Below are positions 12,501 to 24,159 of a stretch of DNA of 64,000 bases, one piece after another; positions within the stretch are counted from its first letter, which is position 1, and each line of letters opens with the position of its first letter. This DNA is from Spizellomyces punctatus DAOM BR117 (Eukaryota > Chytridiomycota > Chytridiomycetes > Spizellomycetales > Spizellomycetaceae), in NCBI RefSeq assembly GCF_000182565.1, contig NW_015971540.1, positions 930,476-994,475 of the forward strand, given 5' to 3'. The notes below the pieces were generated by a model that saw only the letters and a list, made by a program, of their open reading frames with translations, was not told the origin of the DNA and made no database searches. Position numbers and translations under genes: made by a program.

Positions 12501-13223
12501 ATTCAACCTCTCAGGTGAAGAAGCTGAATGTCCATTTGAATATGAGTACCAGGAGGACATCATAATTCCAGTAGCCTCAGACGGCGAGCTGGAGGATGAG
12601 ATCGCTTCTTTGACCGCCTGCGAATTGGAACAAAGACAAGAATGCCTTACTGAAGCCGCTAACTGCTGCAATGTGGTCTATATTGAGGAAGATCATGCAT
12701 TGGTGGCTGGCGCCGCTCACAATGGAATTGTTGACTTGACTGATGAGAGATCCGCTTACTCTCAACTATGTCAAGATATTGATGACCCCTTCGAGGTTTG
12801 CATTGACGAGTCAGAAGTAGTGAGGTTGAGTCCGCAAACTACACATGACGAGGATTCGAGCCAGTCACTGCACGCAAAACTCTTTTCCTACATACGCGCA
12901 CAAAAGCAACTGTACAGCCGTATTTTGCGATATGAGGTATGGCGTGAAAGCTCGAGCGTGCGCTTGACGGTAGCAAATCCTGACGCCCAGGCATTGCGTT
13001 TCGCTAGCCGTTGGACTTTGACATCCTGTATGCACAGATTATCCAAGAGCAAGGGCTTGGAAAATGTTCGAGGAAGGCGCTAAGCGCATTCCTGGATAGC
13101 AAAGTAAGTGACATTAGCACATCTTTAGAAACGACAGCTAATCTATCGATGAAGGCTATAAATTACGTTCTACCTTCGAAGCCAGCCAAAACAGAAGATG
13201 GAAAACGACGGCGCTGGCGCTGA
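9518..13223 (+). CDS. SLX4: SLX4, structure-specific endonuclease scaffold
   Basis: Exons 9518-11068, 11135-11341, 11408-11596, 11653-12936, 13008-13103 and 13155-13223 give 1131 aa in frame. Mostly disordered and acidic. Residues about 226-248 form a UBZ4-like zinc finger (CLVC...H...C), with a second Cys pair at RFCPFCG (~284-289). A basic segment and a coiled coil (SLSQEERKLLKEREARV) lie in the middle. The C-terminus is the family hallmark: LHAKLFSYIRAQKQLYSRIL, then PLDFDILYAQIIQEQGLG and CSRKALSAFLDSK, the SLX1-binding conserved C-terminal domain. SLX4 scaffolds SLX1 (and other nucleases) for Holliday-junction and flap cleavage in the nucleus. The short last exon (AINYVLPSKPAK...) aligns with the basic tail after the CCD. 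The zinc-finger subtype is less certain than the family. Confidence 0.85.
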
Positions 13224-13863
13224 AAGGAACTCACAGTGTATATAACCGCCCATTGTGGACCTACGCGATTTCATTTGATTGTTAAAACGGAACAGCTGAC
13301 AGAAGATCAGTCATGCACAAAACACCAGTCTCTGCGAAGCCTTGCGAGAAAACACATCTGAATATGATATGGCTGCAGAATGATTTATCTGCTCGACACC
13401 TGTTGTATTGGATGATTGTTAAACGGCACCTTTACCTACTCGACATATAAATTCGAATCCTGAGGCACAGGGCGAAAAGGCACTTCTTTTTGTATGATAT
13501 ATTCCGTGGAACAAAGTGGTATGCATTATAGAAGGATATTCATTCTAAAAGTATAAATATGAAATATCGGAGTCGAATGTCAAAATCCAATCCAATCCGT
13601 GGCGTATGTCATGTGATGAGCGCTATGTGATCCACTTGCCCGATGCAACTTACCAAAAACACACAAACTCTGACAGCATCGTTGATCTGAGATTGAATTC
13701 CATAGATATCATCCCTGCACTGTCCATAGCCTTTTGAGCTATACGATTGCTTCCCGTATTATATCGCGCAGCAGCCTTTCAGACATCCCGGTTTCCCTGC
13801 ATCGTCCCAGAATATACACCCATTCATATCCGATAGTCCATTTAACCTGAATCGTTGTAACCC
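13224..13863. other. Intergenic region before ARL8
   Basis: A 640-bp gap between tandem genes holding the SLX4 3' region and the ARL8 promoter. I found no tRNA, inverted repeat or conserved reading frame in it. Confidence 0.45.
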
Positions 13864-14981
13864 ATGGCTTCTATATTCTCGGCTTTTCTCAACTGGCTCC
13901 GGAGCTTGTTCTGGAAGCAGGGTAAGCATTGGCTGTGTGGACGTGTTCCTCGTTGAAGGCAGATGCTGTAGTTAGCTCCCGCTGGACGGCATGTCATCGA
14001 ATCCTGTTCATTAGCTGGAATGGGCCTGCTGCCAAATGGTGTACATGTTTTATGAGCGCTAGCTGAATGCATCTACGTTGCTCATTTCTCAGAAATGGAG
14101 TTGACACTCGTTGGACTCCAGAACTCGGGCAAAACAACACTTGTCAACGTAATAGCGGTACGTGCAGCCCGGTCTGTTATTTATAAATACGCGCATAGAG
14201 ACTGACGCCCGCTCAGAATGGACAGTTTAGTGAAGATATGATCCCAACCGTGGGTTTCAACATGAGGTGTGCATGCACGGTTTAGCTTGTCTATTGCAGA
14301 ACTCCTGGTTCTGACGTCACATCAATTCGCAGAAAGGTGACCAAAGGTGCAGTTGTTATGAAATTGTGGGACTTGGGGGGACAAGCAAGGTGAGCTCTCT
14401 TGTGCCCACCTCGATGCAACCAAGCATTTATCGACTCGGATGGTGTCTTCCTTTACAGGTTTCGAAGTATGTGGGAACGATATTGTCGCGGTAAGATGGC
14501 ATAGATGTGTGCGAAGGAAACTCTGGCTGTTTATTAACATTTGCGATATTCAGGTGTGAATGCGATTGTGTACGTCATCGATGAAAGCATACATTGGACT
14601 GCATTTTTTCTCAACTTGTTCATTGTCTAACTCTATTTGGGTACAGGTTTGTGTTGGACGCAGCAGACCACGATAAGATTCCCGCAGCCAAAGCCGAACT
14701 ACACCAGTTGCTTGAAAAACCCCAGCTTGTCAACATACCAGTATTAGTGCTAGGAAACAAGAATGATCTTCCAAATGCCCTAACAGTGGAACAAGTTATT
14801 GATCAGTTGTGAGTACTTTTGAGATGCTGTAGAACAGCAAGATCATGCCGAGTAACAGCTCTTTCTTAGGGAGCTTCGAACTATTAATAGCCGCGAAGTT
14901 GCATGTTACTCTATTTCCGCGAAAAATGCCACAAACATCGACATCACGCTGAACTGGCTGATTAAGCATGCCTCACGATAG
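13864..14981 (+). CDS. ARL8: ARL8-type small GTPase (lysosome/vacuole trafficking)
   Basis: Eight small exons (13864-13921, 14093-14157, 14217-14266, 14333-14389, 14459-14490, 14554-14569, 14647-14808, 14870-14981) give 183 aa, the usual ARL8 length. The N-terminal amphipathic helix is [19 protein letters not shown]. There is no Gly2, as in ARL8, which is N-acetylated instead of myristoylated. G motifs: GLQNSGKTT (P-loop), PTVGFNM (switch I), [13 protein letters not shown] (switch II), LGNKNDLP (NKxD), and [11 protein letters not shown] with SAK as the G5 motif. ARL8 recruits kinesin adaptors and HOPS for lysosome movement and fusion. It is typical of animals, plants and chytrids but missing from yeasts. 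One 16-nt exon (14554-14569) is unusually small. Confidence 0.95.
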
Positions 14982-15169
14982 TTCCTCATATCTCAATTGT
15001 TAATCGCTAGTAGTGTTGCTGTATGCTCAATATCAATGTTATGTAGTACTGCCATCAGTTGATACATTAGGTCTTTCAAAGCAACGTGCGACAAAAACAT
15101 TAAAGGGAAAAACATGTCCCAAATCAATTCTATTTGAACTAATTCAAAGCGTGCGGTCCACACGAACAT

Positions 15170-16234
15170 TCAACTCTGATGTGGTTTGTCTGCTTTGCGA
15201 CTATCTATCATTCCATCTTGCTTCCCATTCTGATTCAGAGCTGAGCCTCCCTGCAGAACTGTTGTCTTCACCACTTTGCCCTTATCGGCGCCTGACCTTT
15301 TCATGTATGCCTCCATCCCAATACCCACAAATACCAATCCTACTGCTCCCCATTGACCAATGGTCAGATGATGATCAAACCAGAAGAAACTCAACAAAAT
15401 GGAGAACATCTTCCTCGTGACGGTCACTGTGACCAGGCTCACCGCACCGAACCGCTCCAATGTATGGAAAATGAAACATTGGCCAATCGCCCCGCAGAAA
15501 CCAAATAATAAGATGTCGTAGATAATACGCGGATGGGCAGCGCAAAAAGCGAGTGCATCACCCAATTCAGTCGTGAAGGGGTAGAGGAGGAGGTACAATG
15601 CCATCAAGGTTGAAGATATGAGATTCATAAATACCATCATGGACGAGCCCGAGACTTTAAACCTGTGGAAGATCTGGTCTTGCGTCGAGTTGGTAGCGCC
15701 GTCCATCAACAGATTTATTGCTAGTAGCGCCAATCCATATAAGCTGTTCGTCTTCCCACCCCGTTTTGCAGATCCCTCGTCTCCTTCTTGCTGATGTAAA
15801 AGCATGAAGCAGGAGACTCCCGTGGTGATCAGCGCGACGACCACGTATTTATGCCATGCAAACGTGCGGCGGTATATCAGAAAATTCATCAACAACACAG
15901 GAACCAGTTTACACGACTTTCCGAGGATCATAGTAGGATAGTCGATATGTTTAAGAGAGGCGTAGCCGAACAAAGGGGCGACAGTACTGAAGAGTGAGCA
16001 ACGCAAGTAGATGCGTTGAAGGGCCGGCGGAGGTAGGTCAAGCTTCTTTCGTCGTAGGCTCAGGTAGATATAACCGACCAAGGATGCACATAGTGATTGT
16101 GCAACGTTCAAAAAGACAAAGTAGCGAAACTTTTGGCCCCCATAGGACTGCGTCGTAACACTTTCTTGCGTTAACTGCCAAGTGAGGAAGCAGGCGTAGA
16201 TCCCTACAACGCAAACGGCGAGTTCTCCAATCAT
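15170..16234 (-). CDS. HUT1: HUT1/SLC35B1 ER nucleotide-sugar transporter
   Basis: Single-exon gene of 354 aa with about ten hydrophobic spans. Family blocks seen: MIGELAVCVVGIYACFLTWQ at the N-terminus, QKFRYFVFLN, APLFGYASLKHIDYPTMILG and KSCKLVPVLLMNFLIYRR, then GLALLAINLLMDGATNSTQD and VTVTRKMFSILLSFFWFDH. These are the SLC35B1/HUT1 motifs (UDP-galactose or ATP/ADP exchange in the ER membrane). The hydrophilic C-terminal tail carries no KKxx signal. Lack of introns is unusual among its neighbours. It faces the next gene head-to-head across 225 bp. Confidence 0.9.
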   Translation of the reverse strand: MIGELAVCVVGIYACFLTWQLTQESVTTQSYGGQKFRYFVFLNVAQSLCASLVGYIYLSLRRKKLDLPPPALQRIYLRCSLFSTVAPLFGYASLKHIDYPTMILGKSCKLVPVLLMNFLIYRRTFAWHKYVVVALITTGVSCFMLLHQQEGDEGSAKRGGKTNSLYGLALLAINLLMDGATNSTQDQIFHRFKVSGSSMMVFMNLISSTLMALYLLLYPFTTELGDALAFCAAHPRIIYDILLFGFCGAIGQCFIFHTLERFGAVSLVTVTVTRKMFSILLSFFWFDHHLTIGQWGAVGLVFVGIGMEAYMKRSGADKGKVVKTTVLQGGSALNQNGKQDGMIDSRKADKPHQS

Positions 16235-16459
16235 TGCCTGTATTCTGCGTCGTTACTCTCCAATGAACAGGCAGCGAGAATCGAGGCTGTCAAGTACTGC
16301 GCCTACCCCAGCCCATGAAACGAGCATCGAAACCTCCACTTTGCTCGAGCAGAGGCCCTCATGAGATCTAGAGCGCTGTGCCACTGGCTTGGTCAGCAGC
16401 GTTGGGCATATTTCAGTTCTTGTTGCAATGCTTAAATCTCATTAAAGATCAGAACGAAC

Positions 16460-17304
16460 ATGGCCAACGCAACGAGCACTGCTACATCTCAGTCATCACG
16501 ACCTTCCCTGATCACCTACCCCTGGTCCAGCATAACTCGATTTGAGGATCTGTCAAAAGCCGTCTCACACTACCTCAACCACCGGGCAATTCTCACCTCG
16601 GGTCGTCCAAATTCTCTTGCAAAGGAATCAGATGATATAGTGGACAGTCTGATAGAGCTTAATCGATTGGGTTTTATAACTGTCTCCAGTCAACCGGGTG
16701 TGAAAGAGGAGAAGGTTTGGCAACGATTTTATGTGCGTAGTCGAACGATCCGTTGATCTACTCTACTGGCATCCTCAAGTCATTATCTCGTCAGGTCACA
16801 GGGCTCCTTCCAAAGTCGGCGTTTCCAGATGTTCTTGAATCTCTGCATTCTGGAGATTTCATTACCCTTCTCAGCACTTGTGATACCACTACAATCCACC
16901 TTCACTCAAGGATTCCTTCACCACCTTCCTCAGCGCCTTCATCCCGATCACCAGACAACACCGAAATTCCTGTAATCCCGCTAACCGTTCTACGTCATGG
17001 GCCGCCAGCATCCTACACATGGCGGGCTGTGACCGATATTCCTTTGCCATCTTCTTTTGAGTCGCTCATGGAAGGGGCTGAGCCAGGCTCGGCAACAGAA
17101 GTTGTGATGGAAGATGAAGGCTCATTGTTTGAGCACCATGTTGAAGTTAGCTTTGGAAGACTCGGGTTAAAGAAGGCGTTTCTTCGAAAGCTGCGGGAAG
17201 ATGCCGTTGTAGTTACTGCTATATGGCCTGATTGGGGACAAACAGAAGAACCGATGAAAAGGTTGATAGAAAGTTGTAGGCAAATAAACATGGGTCTTGT
17301 ATAG
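16460..17304 (+). CDS. Uncharacterised protein with DUF6919-like core
   Basis: Two exons, 16460-16732 and 16795-17304, give 260 aa. Residues ~30-110 contain LIELNRLGFITVSSQPG and, across the splice, WQRFYVTGLLPK. LNR-GF-T--SQPG followed by W-QR--V-G is the pattern I know from DUF6919-type proteins, found mostly in actinobacteria and large DNA viruses; that link is from memory. The second half is poorly conserved, Ser/Pro-rich (IPSPPSSAPSSRSPD), and ends in a small alpha/beta-looking tail (KAFLRKLREDAVVVTAIWPD). No catalytic residues can be named. The consistent splice junction argues for a real expressed gene. Confidence 0.55.
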
Positions 17305-17562
17305 AGCTAGCGATGCATTCGGGCCTTTTAACCGTCATACTGCGGCTCAGGTAGATCTCGCATCCTGCATTAGAGTAGGATAGACGTTGTAGAGAAAACA
17401 GAGCGTAAACCGACGATGTACTCTCACAGTAAAATTACGGATGGAAATGAATTATCTCATGAGGATGAATTAATGATTAATAATCTGACCATATAAAATA
17501 ATGTCCTGAACAATGCAGTTCAGTGTAAAGTAATGCAGCGTACACAACTATTTAAAAATGGT

Positions 17563-20510
17563 TCATTCGTCTTCCTCGTCTAATTCGAGCACATCGTCCG
17601 CTTCGAGTTTACGATGCAGAAGCGGGTAAATCTGGAACGGTGCATTATCAGTAATGACCAGATGACAACGTCTCGCAGATCTTTTTACCTCTTTCTGGAA
17701 GTATGCAGGTACGGCCCCAGCTTTGTGCGCCTTTTGCACCATTCCGAAGTACGCTTCATACGCAGTGCCATCGGCACGTCCCAAGGGCGAGTTAAGCATG
17801 AAGTCAGAGTAGTTGAAGGAATCCGTTAACGAAATGGCATCATTTCTAACGTCTTTACAGAGGCTTGTGACAGTGGCACGGATCCAGTCAACCTAGAAGC
17901 AATCTCAGGTCATCAGCAACCTACACGAAACGTAATTGCAAATCTGTGCAGCATACCTGCAGAGGAGTGAAGTATCCGTACTGAAGGAACGGTCCAGAGT
18001 TCTCAGCAATTGCGTACAAACCGTACAAGCGACAGAGCTTATTAAGGATGGGTTGAAGTTCGGCAGGAGATCGCTGGATTGCGCCCTTGAAGCGATGGAA
18101 AAGATACCCGAGGCTGTGAATCTTTGTGGCAAACAAACGAGCCTGCGCTACAAGTGACCGCAACAGACGATGTCAGTTTCTATAATTGAACAGCGGTACT
18201 GCGTCAACGTTAACGTACAGCATTCTTCGTACGACTCGTCCTCCCTCAATCCTCGCTTTACACCGGCTTCAAAATCTTCGCCAGCTTTCTTAACAACTTG
18301 GGCCGCTACAAGCCAGAAAGCTTCTTCTACTACTTCCAGTGTGCTCACTTCCTCGGCAGACTTTGCGCTGCAACGCTTGTTGAGCAATTTGTCCAAGTTG
18401 TTGAGATAGGCAACACCACCAGCTTGAGATTTGCCCGCCTTCGCTTCTCGGTAACAGCTAATGAGATATCGTCCACCTTGTAAAGTCAAGATAGTGTTGT
18501 CACCCTAAAATGGTCAATAATGATTAGCAACCACGCTGACAAACATCTGTACCGCTCTTACGCACCTCCCATGTGCAATGCACAGCGAAATCACTGTATA
18601 ATGACGCAAGGCCAGTGTATGCCGAATAACCGTGTCCACCACATGCTTGTCGGCATTGATCAATGATATTAAGAGTTGACCAAGTGGAGAATGCTTTCAG
18701 TCCAGCACTAGTGCCGTGCATCTCTTTCAACTTTTCCAAAACATCATTCAGCTCCTTGTCCCCGGGTTGCAACGTCTCCATGCTGTCCATCAATTCCTCG
18801 TACATGCGGCTGACCTCAATACCGGTAAAATGCATGGCAAACTAGAGACATCGTTTAGAAGATGTCAGAAACAAACGAATCCGAAGGCGGGGAATACATA
18901 CCGCTTGTGCAAGTAACGGCATCAGGCGGTATTGATGGATGACATAGTCCAAAATCTTGGTTTCAGGCTCTCCAGCCTTTAGACCAAATTGTCTGCGAAT
19001 GGCAGCATATCGGATGGCGATCGTCAGGGCCTTCTTCGCAATCGCTCCGGAGTCTAGAGAAAGAGACAACATCAACCACATGTTGCATCTTTGAACAGCG
19101 AACCAACAGGCCCATACCAACAACCATGGCGACGCGCCCTCTGTGAAAATAGACGATGGTAAGTGGTTTGATAGAAGAGAAAGTACTGCATTTAACACAT
19201 ACTGAATCAATGCACCATATGTCAGTTGTTGGAGCGGAGGTTCCTTGACATCGCCATTGCGGTTGACTTTGGTGTGCTTCATCAACATATAAGACCTTGG
19301 AATGCGGACGTGGGTAAACTGGATGTATCCTGATCATATCGACAACAAAAAACGCTTCAGCAACAGCAAACACTCTATGATTAGCGGGAGGGGCACTCAC
19401 CATTATCGGTTCCATGACGGCCCTGCCATGATACGGACGTTAGCGAGGGGTTCAATATGCGTGTGACAAATATCCCCCTACCATCTTGGCACCAATATCC
19501 CCAATAACGATTCCGGGCTTGAGCTCGAACGTCTCTGGGTCTCTCAATGGAACTACAAAGTTTTTCACTCCGTAGCATTTGCCTTTGACATAAAGCTGTG
19601 CGAATACGACGCTGTGCGTGGCGGTTTGAGCAGCACCTCCAATCCACCATTTTGTGGCTACAAACGAGTTGTCAGTACAAAGTAGTATAAGAGCAAATTC
19701 ACCAGAACTCTCACCGGTCAGCGAGGGAGTGTGAATCACAAACTCGTCAGAAGTCTCATCATACGTCGCAGTGGTTTCCAAGCCCGAAACGTTTGATCCA
19801 TGACCCAGCTCCGTCATGGCAAAACAACCAACCATGCCGTTCAGGGTAACTGCGCCCTTTTGCGCCCAGTACGAGAACTGCTCTGGGGTAGCGCCTCCCC
19901 GCAAAGCACCAAAGAACAAACCTATGCAAGCGTATTAGGATGCGTAGTGGAAATCACAGCGGAGTTCACATCATACCATAGTGAACACCAATGCGCGTCC
20001 ATGTTCCTGGATCCAGCACACTGATCAGCTCCATTCGTTGCTTGAAGACATGCATGGGTTCGTTCGCCACATGGTATGCCGCGCGTCGGACCTGTGTCGT
20101 GCAAAATGTGGAGAGGTTACACACAGGATTTGTGTAGCTCATCTACAACGTGGCAAACCTTGGCCATAGATCGTTCACGGATTTCTTGCAAAGTCAGATC
20201 GTGCTGGTCGCTGACCTGCCACACTGGATCGCGCTCGAACTGGAGCATAATTCTCTCCTTGAGCTGTTGGCATCCGCGATATTTAGCTCCAATTCATAGA
20301 CATGAAAGCTTATAAAGATCCATGCGTCGCCACCTTTGTCTGCTTCTCCCCACCATCCAAATAATAGGTCATCTGGCGCACCGGGAAGGTCGCTCTTTGG
20401 CGCTCCGCCTGCAACTCGGCGGGTCTGCAGCAAACATGAGTGAGCACCTAGCTATACGAACTCTAGCGGCAGACCAGCCCTTACCCCGGAGGCTTTTGGA
20501 GCGAAGTCAT
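17563..20510 (-). CDS. Peroxisomal acyl-CoA oxidase
   Basis: Fourteen exons from 20485-20510 to 17563-17892 join in consistent phase to 708 aa, typical for ACOX. N-terminal block: [20 protein letters not shown] and [20 protein letters not shown]. The FAD/acyl-CoA core includes [68 protein letters not shown] and [18 protein letters not shown]. The substrate-pocket block is [20 protein letters not shown], and the C-terminal helices end in LELDEEDE. It catalyses the first oxidation of fatty-acyl-CoA in peroxisomal beta-oxidation, producing H2O2. It has no C-terminal SKL-type PTS1. Exon 1 encodes only MTSLQKPPG, and exons of 22 and 23 nt occur. Confidence 0.95.
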
Positions 20511-20792
20511 TGCACAGTAATGTTACTTTGTGATGGAGATGAACTCGACGATGGCAGCAAGGAAGAAAAACGGCCAGCAGCGTTGATCGGAAAGACGATT
20601 ATCTTTTTGAATGATAATTTGATGACCCCACGTGGCCACATGACCAGCTAAATTGATCTGCACTCCAATGCATTTGATATTCATGTGATTGGCTTTTATG
20701 GTTTGACTCGGACATGGACGCGACGCGACACGACACGATCGAAAGAGTGTTTTCTTAGCGGGTGCCTGGACTGGGGGGATTGAGCTGGAAGG

Positions 20793-23700
20793 ATGGGTCG
20801 GGAATTATGGCCTGTATCTGCCGACGAGTTGGACCCCGAAAAATGTGTGCTTGTTACCTCGGAGCTCCAGCGGATCCACGCAGACATACAAGCGTTTCCG
20901 CCTGTCGACCTTAATGATCTTGTGGAGAAGGTATGTTGCCGCGGTCTCCTTTGTCGTCAGGCATTTGTGACCTGGTGCTTCTCCTTAGATCATATTAGTA
21001 GTGGAAGGATGTCATTCTCACTGTCCAATAACGTCAACCGACTACGATTTTTCTTTTCTCCAAAAGTACCTCGTGGTGAGAGACAGCCGTTCATGACTCG
21101 AAAATAAACCCGCCCTTACAGGCACCTCAGTGCGAATTAGAATGTTTCAAGGTGTTAAATAGTATTATGAAGCAGCTGGCAGTTCACAATTCAAGATTGG
21201 ATATCCCCTGGAAGTCTTTGGGACGCAATACGTTTACCACTCTTAACCGCACATTTGTTCACAAAAAGGTGCTAGACAGCTGGTTGTATTTTATGAAATC
21301 AGTTTCCCTGTCATAACCCTACTACCTCGCAGGCATTCATTAGTAATCATAAAGGTGACATTGAGCGCTTGATGAGCGAGCTGCCTGAACTTGACATGAT
21401 CTGGCAACAGGTGCGCCACGTTTGGGGCCTCCAGGGATTCTGTTACCTTCTTACACTTCTCTTAGGCCTACTCTATTCTACAATTGGCATTGGAGCTGTC
21501 TGCTATGGGTTCCCCTAACATTGCAGCGACGATGCTGGATATCGTCGCATTCGCCGCACGTGAGAACGAGCTACAGATGCTCAATCAAACGTGAGCACAA
21601 AGTTAGATGTTACCCAGTTTACAGCATGCTCACGTAGCATTAAGATGGAAGCAGGTTCTACGAATATCTCACAGCGCTGCTCACAGCAATATAGAGATAA
21701 TTTCCGAGATGGTGTCGACTTTGTCCACTGCCTATGTTGCACATTTGAAGAAGCTCATTGAACTGAGCAACCCCATAACGATGCTACTTGGCATAGGTGC
21801 GAACGAGATGTTAATTTGTTTTCCAAATTCAAGCACCCATACTTCATATTTGCAGCAAACTGGTATCTGTCCCAACTGCATGCGCTGCTACGGACATTGG
21901 TGAAAACCAACATGATAGAGGCACTCGCACCTGGCATTGCGAACATGATTTTCCTTTCCAGGTGAGCAAGATAATCTTATCTTCTTGTAAGTCCACCATT
22001 CTGAAGCCATTGAGTAGTATTCTCTTTTTCCAGGGTGATCGACAATCGCTTCCACAGTGCGACCAATTGTGGCAATTGACCGGCGGTTGCATTGCTACTC
22101 TTGTACAATCGTCAAATACCGACGAAGAAAAAAGGGCAATATCCATCGCGCATCTTCTGCTGGGTGGACACGAGGAAGACGTGAAGAACAATACTCCTTT
22201 CTCTTTCACCTCTTCAGATTTCAACGCTTCCAAAGTCTTGATATCGTCTCTGATTTTTCGGAGTTTCGATAGTGCCAGTGCAGATGGACAATGCAGATTT
22301 CTTTCTGATGGAGACGTCCGCCCCATCGATGTCTTTTTCTCCTGCTTAGCCCAAACAAATCCTGACGACTTGACACGATCTAGCGGAAAGAGAGACTGCA
22401 TGTATAATGTCGCGTTGGTTGGGCTGTGTGTGTTCATGCATACGCTGTATTCCGCCGCCTTTAGTGCACTCGAGAAGGCTATATTTTCAGAGTTGCTCTC
22501 AACTACACCCATCTTGAGTTTCATGTTCGTGTCGGACTTGGTCGGCTACATCTTTCTTAATGGTACGTTTCACGGAGAGCCGTAATCAATTTTTTGGCCG
22601 AGGTTATGCTAATACCGTGTCAGGTTCACAACACGTATGCGAGCGATGGGCAAATGAGCTCTTTCCTTCCCTTCTTTTCCATTTGGAGGAGAATCTCTCC
22701 ATGCGGATGCGTTTAAAACTTCTGACCCATCGGATATGTGCAAGCCGACAGCGCGATGAACCTGACCTACCCTTTACACTCAACCATATTCAATTGGACG
22801 ATTCTCTGGTTGCCCCTTGGTTGCGTTATTGTGCATGTAGCGCTGACGCTGCGGTCTCTGCGCATAGAGAAGGACTGTCATTTACGGACGCGTGGTGAGC
22901 AATTGTTGTTCGGCTGTATGGCTACACCCTCAGAGTTAAGCGAGTCTTTAGGGACTATCTTTGTCAACAGCTGGAGGACGATAGTGACCCCCAACGAGTT
23001 CTTCGGTGCTTTCAATCTCTCCGTTTGCCTGCCATGTGCTTGGTGCAACTCTGTGAATCTCTGAAGGGGAATGATGCTGCGCTCTTTCACCAATCGCTAG
23101 CAGATATAGTCAACATTCTTCCAATCTTGTTGGAGGGAAGTCAGACTGCGGTTCAATTGGCAGCGAGCGATTCGACAGTCGCTACCACTTGGCAGGTATG
23201 GCATCCGAACGCGTCGAACTTTGAATGCCGGAGACAGCAACAGAATTTCGTTTTCCATCCAGATTGTTAATACTATCATTAGTATTGTCGGCTTGGCGGC
23301 GAGCGTATGTACCGCGTGCGACCCGGCTGATATTCACAGCGTGCTCGATGCACTGAGGACCGAAAGCATATGGGAGTTGCTACCTGAGCCCATAGGTTAG
23401 TTCATTTCTGATAATGTTTAACTGAATCCTTCTTTTGAAATTGTCATTCGCAGTGTACAGACTCATTACGGCGCACGCACCTGTGTCCACGTCCTCCTCT
23501 TACAACATATTGCCCGAGTTTTTTGAAAAGGGGCTGCATCACTCTGATTGGACAGTTGTTCACCAGGCTCTCGATAGCCTCTTTCGATATTCTGCCTCGT
23601 CGCCTCAGGGTCCACCGGCATTACGTTCTGACAGTCGAAATGCGATTGTGGAGTTTATTCAGAAGAAACCACACCGGCTAGAAGGAGTACGAGAGGTATA

Positions 23701-24015
23701 TTCCATTCCGAAACTGATAATCTGACTAGTCTTAGCCGGCTAACATTTCGCCAGGCTCAGAATCAAGAAGAGATCATCGAGAGAAGAAAATCTTTTCCCT
23801 TGGCGCCTCTACGAAAGATAAAATCGCAGTGCTCACTGCCCATGTTCAGGTCCGCGGTCGAGGTCCCAATAGAGAAATCGGTGATTGACATAGATGAAAA
23901 ATTGGATGCTATTCACGAGTTGGTGCTTCGGGACGATTACAAGGAACTGCTCCTTCTGCGGCAACAGAAGCTGGTAGACATAGTAGATAGCATTCAAACA
24001 CTCCTCAATCACTGA
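20793..24015 (+). CDS. FIRRM/FLIP-like protein (C1orf112 family, DUF4487)
   Basis: Helical-repeat protein starting MGRELWPVSADELDPEK, in about a dozen exons. Visible segments include LEELKVLN-type helices after 21120, a long exon through 22600, and a conserved C-terminal end: LPEFFEKGLHHSDWTVVHQA, LDSLFRYSASSPQG and IVEFIQKKPH, then LDAIHELVLRDDYKELLLLR and QQKLVDIVDSIQTLL. The final DW--HQAL--F--(A/S)--..FI-K, then a basic linker and terminal helix pair, match my memory of human FIRRM (C1orf112) and plant FLIP. Those proteins bind the AAA ATPase FIGNL1 to unload RAD51/DMC1. The assignment rests on this tail; the rest is only consistent with an all-helical solenoid. Confidence 0.5.
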
Positions 24016-24159
24016 TTCTAGACCAAACGGACAATGTATGTGCAAGAATGTGAAAAGTTGACATATTGCTTGCCTCTCAATCCAAATGCTTGAACAGATC
24101 TGACAAATCTGCGTAAAATGCAAATCAATCAAAGTTGGCGGCTCGGTCAGAGACAGTGT

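Noticed and set aside
18708-18715. CTAGTGCC motif identical to the transposon end
   Set aside because: It is inside a conserved acyl-CoA oxidase exon, with no partner repeat; coincidence.
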